Source: Sequoia sempervirens
Taxonomy: Eukaryota > Streptophyta > Pinopsida > Cupressales > Cupressaceae
NCBI GenBank assembly: GCA_007258455.2
Contig: VDFB02000001.1
Span: 17,852,162 to 17,916,161 of the forward strand
Reading direction: 5' to 3'
DNA: 64,000 nucleotides
This document shows, piece by piece, positions 59,422 through 64,000 of this stretch. The translations under genes and the position numbers were made by a program. Within the stretch, counting starts at the first letter, position 1; every line of letters begins with the position of its first letter. Below the pieces are notes generated by a model. The model was given only the letters and a program-made list of their open reading frames with translations. It did not search any database and was not told the DNA's origin.

Positions 59422-60145
59422 ACTAACCATATCAAAGTTATGCTCCTAATAACATTGATAAGGCACCACAATGTAATGCTTATTGTAAATGTTTTGAATG
59501 TCATGTAAGAATTTTTCTAAAGGGTATTTTTCTTTGTTCATATAAGGTCTTCTTCTAAAGGAGCATTCCACCTAATGTATCCAATAGAAGACAAATCAAG
59601 GTTGTCAAGTCGTTATCCATGGGATGCCTCATTCACACCAAGCCACTACAGTTGATTATACACTCTTGGAAGGCTTCAAACCCAATGACACCACCAAGGA
59701 GAGAACACATCACAAGAAAAAGTAAATCATGCCATGAAATTTTCAAAAAGATGTTGTCCATGTATGCCCCCACTTTAAAGTGATTGCTACACAACATTTT
59801 GTGAGCAATTACTTTAAAGTAGAAGAGAATATGAGATTTTATTCACAAATCCCTATGCCAAGTAATATGTTCTTGATAAGCTACGTCATGAAGAAAGGGA
59901 GTATGTCACATGAAAGTCAATCTTAAGACATATCGTCCACATCCCAAGATTGATCTTATATGTTCATGAAAAGTTAATGATTAGCCAAAAGAGACAATGA
60001 CAAGTGACATATAGGGATAAGGCTATCGAACCCCTTACCCCCACTTATTGCAAGACAAGGGTGAGCCTAGAATGGATGCAAAAAATGATAAAGTGAGTAT
60101 GCTAGTATCCTACAACTATTACATGGAAAGGAGTAGCAAGTAATT

Positions 60146-61642
60146 TTATTTATTTGGAAAACGAAGAGTCTTGGAAGAGTCTTGTGTGATAGTATTGATT
60201 TTGAGTGAAGGTTTGTTGGATGGGTTGATTTCTATGAAAGGACAATAAACAAGAACATGATTTGGTGTTTGTGTTTTAGGCTCTAGAGGGGCATGAATAT
60301 TTTTTTCCATAGCATCAAATCCTTTTTCAATTTTCTTCATAAGTCTTTTAGGTTCGAGGTTTTCCTTGAGTGTATAGACTTTGTAAAATATGTGAGCAAT
60401 GTCATTGTAACTCGGTTGGTATGAAACATTATTCTTAGGTGGGTAAAGGATGAGTTTGGGTTGGTGTTGAGTTTGTTGCTTTTGTGATGGTTGGTAAAGA
60501 ATTAGAGGATTATTTGGATTTGCCACAGGGTATGTAGGTGGTTCATTGATTGAGGGGGATCTAATGGAAGCTTGCGCATGCATAACCTCGGGGGTCTTGG
60601 TTTGATGTATCCCTAAGGAGGACATATCATTTTCTTGCACCATAATAGTATCCCTAGGAGGAGAGTTTTTAGGAGAATGGAAATCCAAACATTCTTGACA
60701 TTCAAGGACTTGTTCTTCTAAAATTCCATCATCGTAAGTAAGAGAGCTATCCATGGTTGAATTGTCTTGGTCTATGATGTGTTCCCACATAATATTTTCA
60801 TGATTTTAATTGATTGGATCATGTAACACCATAATATTCTCTTCACTAATAGGAGAGATATTAGGAGAGGGGAAATTTTCTTGTGCCATAACATCAACCC
60901 TAGTAGGAGAGCTTTGAGAAAAGTGACAATCAAAAGGTGCATCACATGTCGAAGCTTCATCACAAATAGGGGAGTCATGAAAGGGAGGACAACTAGGATT
61001 TTCATGTGTGTCAATGATTGGATATTCTTATTCAAATAGAGCCTTCCAATTGTTAGGAACATTAGGAAGAAGATAAATAATGTTATAACTCTCAATCACT
61101 GGGATTCTTAATACCAATATATCTTCATCACAAATGTGTTTGTCATGATCATTCACAAAAGGATTGTCACAAATAGGGGAGTTGTTGGGAGATGAATGGA
61201 GACTAGGTAAAGTGGTGGAAATGCGTTCATCTTGTATTGCTATACTATCTTCCCAAGGGGAATGAGGAGAAGGAAAAACAAGACCTTCATGATGCCCAAT
61301 GATTGTACCTTCTTTCACCAAGATACCTTCGTTTCTAAAAGGAGAGATATCAAGGGAAGGGCAATTATGATCATCATGTTTATCTATGTTTCTATTCCCT
61401 TCTAACACGTCATCCTCACAAATAGGAGAGATAGGAGGGAGTGTAAGTTTAATACAAGCATTAATATATTCCTTCTCTTGTGCTAAGAGACTATAATAAC
61501 TAGGGAATGCATTGAATGAATAATTAAAATTCTTATGAACTAACTTTTTCTTTGCAAATTTTGAGAAGATTGAGACTAACATTTTGAAATAAAAATATAT
61601 GCTAACTGAAAATGCAATGGAAAGGGATAAAATGAAACACAA
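60146..61642 (-). pseudogene. Long degenerate minus-strand ORF with Ser-Pro repeats, unknown
   Basis: A single minus-strand frame runs from ATG at 61642 to the stop at 60146, about 498 codons, broken by only two TAA codons (near 61028 and 60807). The N-terminus has a hydrophobic segment (about residues 2-28) followed by a basic KFAKKK, like a signal or anchor. The middle is made of loose repeats of 25-40 residues with an NSPICD, FPSPHSP or ISPISEEN core, and IxVQE or ILV ends. The C-terminal third is Pro/Gln/Asn-rich (YQPSQKQQTQHQPK). No catalytic domain is recognised. The base composition is as AT-rich as its surroundings. It may be an accessory ORF of a retroelement; a host gene is less likely. 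Confidence 0.5.
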
Positions 61643-62223
61643 TTTTCATATGTTAATTGACTGATTATGATATGTAACAATATGAGAATGCAAACTTGAA
61701 ATTGAAACCATGCATGAAATGAGCTAATTTGGGATAGATTTAATGAAGTGCATGATAAAAAAATGTATCCAATTGATACAGGTATGAAATGGCACCAAGT
61801 AGAAGCCTAAAAATAGGGTTTTCAGCTCTATAAATGATAGTTTTAGGGGTCAAAAGAGACTGATTCGCCCAGGGTGGCGAATGAGTCCTAGTATGGACGT
61901 TTTTTTCAGAACTTTCAAAAAAAATTGAGGGATTTTTATGGTTTATGAGTGCTATTATGCAAACCTAAATGAAAAATGAAAATTTTGAAAAAATGTGAAT
62001 GAATTTGGATGCCAACAATGCAACCTAAATGCACTTTTTATGGATGCAAAATTTGAAACCTAGCATGCAAAGTCAATGCAAGGCTAGATCTATGATTAAA
62101 GACTCAAAAATTAGACAATAAAATGTTCCAAAAGCAGGTTCACAAAAATGAACCATAGATTTTTGGCTTTCTATGGTCTTCTCTAGCTCTTCTAGGGATT
62201 TTCAACTAAAGGGAGAGAGGTAG
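61643..62223. other. Non-coding stretch with hairpin 3
   Basis: AT-rich DNA upstream (in minus sense) of the long ORF. Its only clear structure is the hairpin at 61858-61887. A purine run, AAAGGGAGAGAGG, ends just before the LTR at 62224. Confidence 0.5.
61858..61887. other. Hairpin 3 (12-bp stem)
   Basis: GACTGATTCGCC, loop CAGGGT, GGCGAATGAGTC: eleven of 12 positions pair, with one G/G mismatch. It keeps the outer frame of hairpins 1 and 2 with a different inner stem. Confidence 0.75.
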
Positions 62224-63722
62224 TGGTGCAAGAGCACCTACACCTCATCCTCCATTTTTTCTCATTTGATGAAAACATGTTGTTAGGAGGTTAGAATGAG
62301 TATTTTTGAGTCTTTTATCATTAATAACATCAATCAAGACCATTGAGCAAGATCTAGGGTGAGTTTTTGAGTTTTGAGTCAAAATGTGCAACAATGCAAT
62401 CTTGCACTAAAAGTTGCTTTTGTAGCCTTTGAAGGCAAAAATGTGAATTTTTATGTAAGTGTGCAAGGTTTGGGGTCTTAAAACTGTAATAAGGCTGTTT
62501 CAAGGTTATTTGAAGGGTTGTTAAGGTCTTAGGTATTTAGAATTGCAAAGTTGCTTCAAAATGCAAAGTTGTGATAAGGAAATTTGGCGTAAAATCAACA
62601 TTAATGATGTAATCTCATTAACTAATGGTTCCCTCCTTCAAAAATCAGCTGAGGGAAGTTTTAAATGATGGGAAAAAAGTTTAAAAAGCCTCCATTGGGT
62701 CGAGGTTGGGCTGTTGTTGGCAGTTTTGAAGTTTTGAAGCATTTAATAAGAAGAAAATTGTGTTTTTTCTATTTTTTACAACATTTTTTCCTGATCCCGT
62801 GCTTGGTACAGTCTTGTACGTTATTGTACGGACTCCAAATTGGAATAGTTTGAAATAGGGAAGAGCCTACTTTATCTTGGTGATTATTTGGCTTGTTTCT
62901 ATTAAAAATTGAATAAGTTACATCAATTTTAGTGAAAGGGGGTCTGAAATCTTGAAAAACAAGGGTTTGGTCACCAAAATGGATGTAATTCCCATTTCCA
63001 CCATGGGAAAAATATAAAAAGTGGTGGATTGGTAGATTAGGACTCTTTTACATGCTGAAATTGGTTTCATATTTAAAAATGGAGGTTTGCAAAATTTATG
63101 TGATGCCCTAGGTCTGGTTTCACCTTGAAACAGTCCAGAAAATGATCATTTGTAAGCATTTCTTTCAATTTCTGATAATTTGAGTAAATAGAAAGGATGA
63201 AACATGTGAAATGGGAGTTGGAGAACCTGTTGGATTATTTTAAATGCATTATGGGTGTTGGGGTGTGCCTTGAAAAGTTGAAAGCTCCCTTGTACATGCC
63301 TAGTTAAGCCTTGTTTATGGCTTGTAAATCAATCTTTTGATACATTTGTTTTGGGTATTTGATCCCATGCTGTTCGGAACTTGTGGGGGATCTTGTTAGA
63401 AGTCTAAAACATGATTTCATTTTCTAGTTAATTCCTTTAATAAGTTTTTATTTTGACCATCCTATTTGGCAATGTTGCAAGGTTGCATGGGCTTGTGTAA
63501 GAGTGATGAGAGAATGGGAATTTTTTATTGTAAAGTCAGGTTATTTGGTCTTGTCTTGACATTTTCAGAGTGTACACAATATCCCCAAGTCCTTCAAACA
63601 TGTCTCTCTGTGTGAGTTGAGTTGGGTGATCAAGTTTCTTGTTGGAAGGAATAGTGAAGTTGATGTATGCATTTAGACAAGCTATTGGAAAAAGGTATTG
63701 CTTCCCCTACCACTCTGCATCA
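62224..63722 (+). repeat. 5' LTR of a second chromovirus-like element
   Basis: About 1.5 kb, TGGTGCAAGAGCACCTAC to CTCTGCATCA. Start sequence and length match the LTR at 48265-49749, but the interior is diverged, so it is a related and not identical family. The frame at 62665-62853 within it is incidental. It is followed by a perfect primer site and a gag start, which proves it is a 5' LTR. Confidence 0.82.
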
Positions 63723-63725
63723 TAG

Positions 63726-63737
63726 TGGTATCAGAGC
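63726..63737 (+). promoter_or_regulatory. Primer binding site (initiator Met tRNA)
   Basis: TGGTATCAGAGC, three bases after the LTR, is the canonical plant LTR-retrotransposon site. Confidence 0.93.
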
Positions 63738-63792
63738 AGGGAGTAGGTTTTGTTTGCATTTTGCAGGTTGAAGAAAAGGAAAGGTTGACAAG

Positions 63793-64000
63793 ATGCCTCC
63801 AAAGAGAAAATATATGGCTAAAGAGATGAGGGAGATGAAGGAAAGGCATGCAAGAGAACTCAAAGAGTTGGAAGAGAGAGTCATAGCCCTAGAGACAAAC
63901 AAGAGAAGAGATACTGAAGAGAGTGAGCCAGAAGAAGAGGAAGATGAGGAGTTTGAAGAAATGGAAGAAGAACTTGATCCAGAAGACCAAAGAATGGCAA
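63793..64000 (+). CDS. gag N-terminus of an LTR retrotransposon, cut by the window end
   Basis: ATG 63793, 56 bp after the primer site, opens a frame without a stop to the window end (69 codons). It begins MPPKRKYMAKEMREMKER, continues as a highly charged coiled coil (LKELEERVIALE) and then a strongly acidic Glu/Asp run. Charged coiled coils before the capsid domain are seen in chromovirus gag. No lesion is visible, so this element may be younger than the others. The capsid domain lies beyond the window. Confidence 0.75.
   Translation, partial: MPPKRKYMAKEMREMKERHARELKELEERVIALETNKRRDTEESEPEEEEDEEFEEMEEELDPEDQRMA

Larger units (their letters stand above)
54622..60145. repeat. Unclassified repeat region with hairpins, no plus-strand gene
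   Basis: No domain is readable on the plus strand. A diverged direct repeat with offset about 2.31 kb joins 56684-56830 to 58995-59140: ATGACAC, CCCCCACTTTAGTGAGAG, and later AAGCCCCCAAGAT. Other landmarks are the hairpins at 55652 and 58357, the 50-bp tandem array at 57367, and short duplications at 59223. A small direct repeat containing GCTATGCTTGTTCTTGTAGT occurs at about 54800 and 54893. Together with the minus-strand ORF after it, this may be a large non-autonomous retroelement in reverse orientation, but no LTR pair was established. Confidence 0.5.

Noticed and set aside
62211..62223. The purine run before the LTR at 62224 as the polypurine tract of an upstream element, which would make this a 3' LTR
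   Set aside because: A perfect primer site and gag start follow the LTR, and no pol sequence precedes it. The purine run is probably chance.

Overview
The window looks like nuclear DNA of a large, repeat-rich seed-plant genome, most likely a gymnosperm. That placement is an inference. It rests on one intact-looking gene in 64 kb, AT-rich and CpG-poor flanks, several old nested retroelements with long LTRs, and a CYP76-like cytochrome P450 with a plant-type two-exon layout. No prokaryotic, organellar or CRISPR feature was seen.

Layout. 1-4025: AT-rich dispersed and tandem repeats, plus a 780-bp element with terminal inverted repeats (TIR element copy 1). 4026-6215: an LTR plus 5' leader of a Tat-lineage Ty3/gypsy element (LTR A), carrying a tRNA-type SINE with a perfect 14-bp target duplication. 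6216-11203: a 5'-truncated, decayed L1-type LINE (endonuclease, RT, RNase H, poly-A) split by TIR element copy 2. 11204-28654: a giant (about 17.4 kb), decayed Tat/Ogre-like element with truncated 5' LTR, long leader, gag, protease, RT, two RNase H domains, integrase, long 3' region, polypurine tract and 3' LTR. 28655-36283: microsatellites and a low-copy repeat present in both orientations. 36284-36728: a roughly 445-bp imperfect inverted repeat ending against the promoter of the P450 gene (36729-38434). 38544-48042: intergenic DNA, a diverged direct repeat of about 1.7 kb (41.3 and 46.4 kb), and an unrecognised, possibly broken short gene at 44.5 kb. 48043-54621: TIR element copy 3 interrupted by a chromovirus (Ty3/gypsy with C-terminal chromodomain) whose 3' LTR is cut short. 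54622-62223: an unclassified repeat region with structured hairpins, a 50-bp tandem array and a long degenerate minus-strand ORF. 62224-64000: a full 5' LTR, initiator-Met-type primer site and intact beginning of gag of a third LTR element that runs off the window.

Functionally only the P450 looks like a working host gene: a predicted ER-anchored monooxygenase of 506 residues with all core motifs, a TATA box and a G-box. The rest is a record of transposon bombardment and decay. Premature stops in the chromovirus are almost all TAG where a Gln codon is expected, the pattern left by deamination of methylated cytosine in CAG. The Tat element and the LINE also carry substitutions at catalytic residues.

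The least explained signals are three hairpins that share a frame but have different, still-pairing inner stems (55.65, 58.36, 61.86 kb), the minus-strand ORF with Ser-Pro repeats, and the foldback next to the P450 promoter. All positions and similarities were read by eye; no alignment or database search was run.
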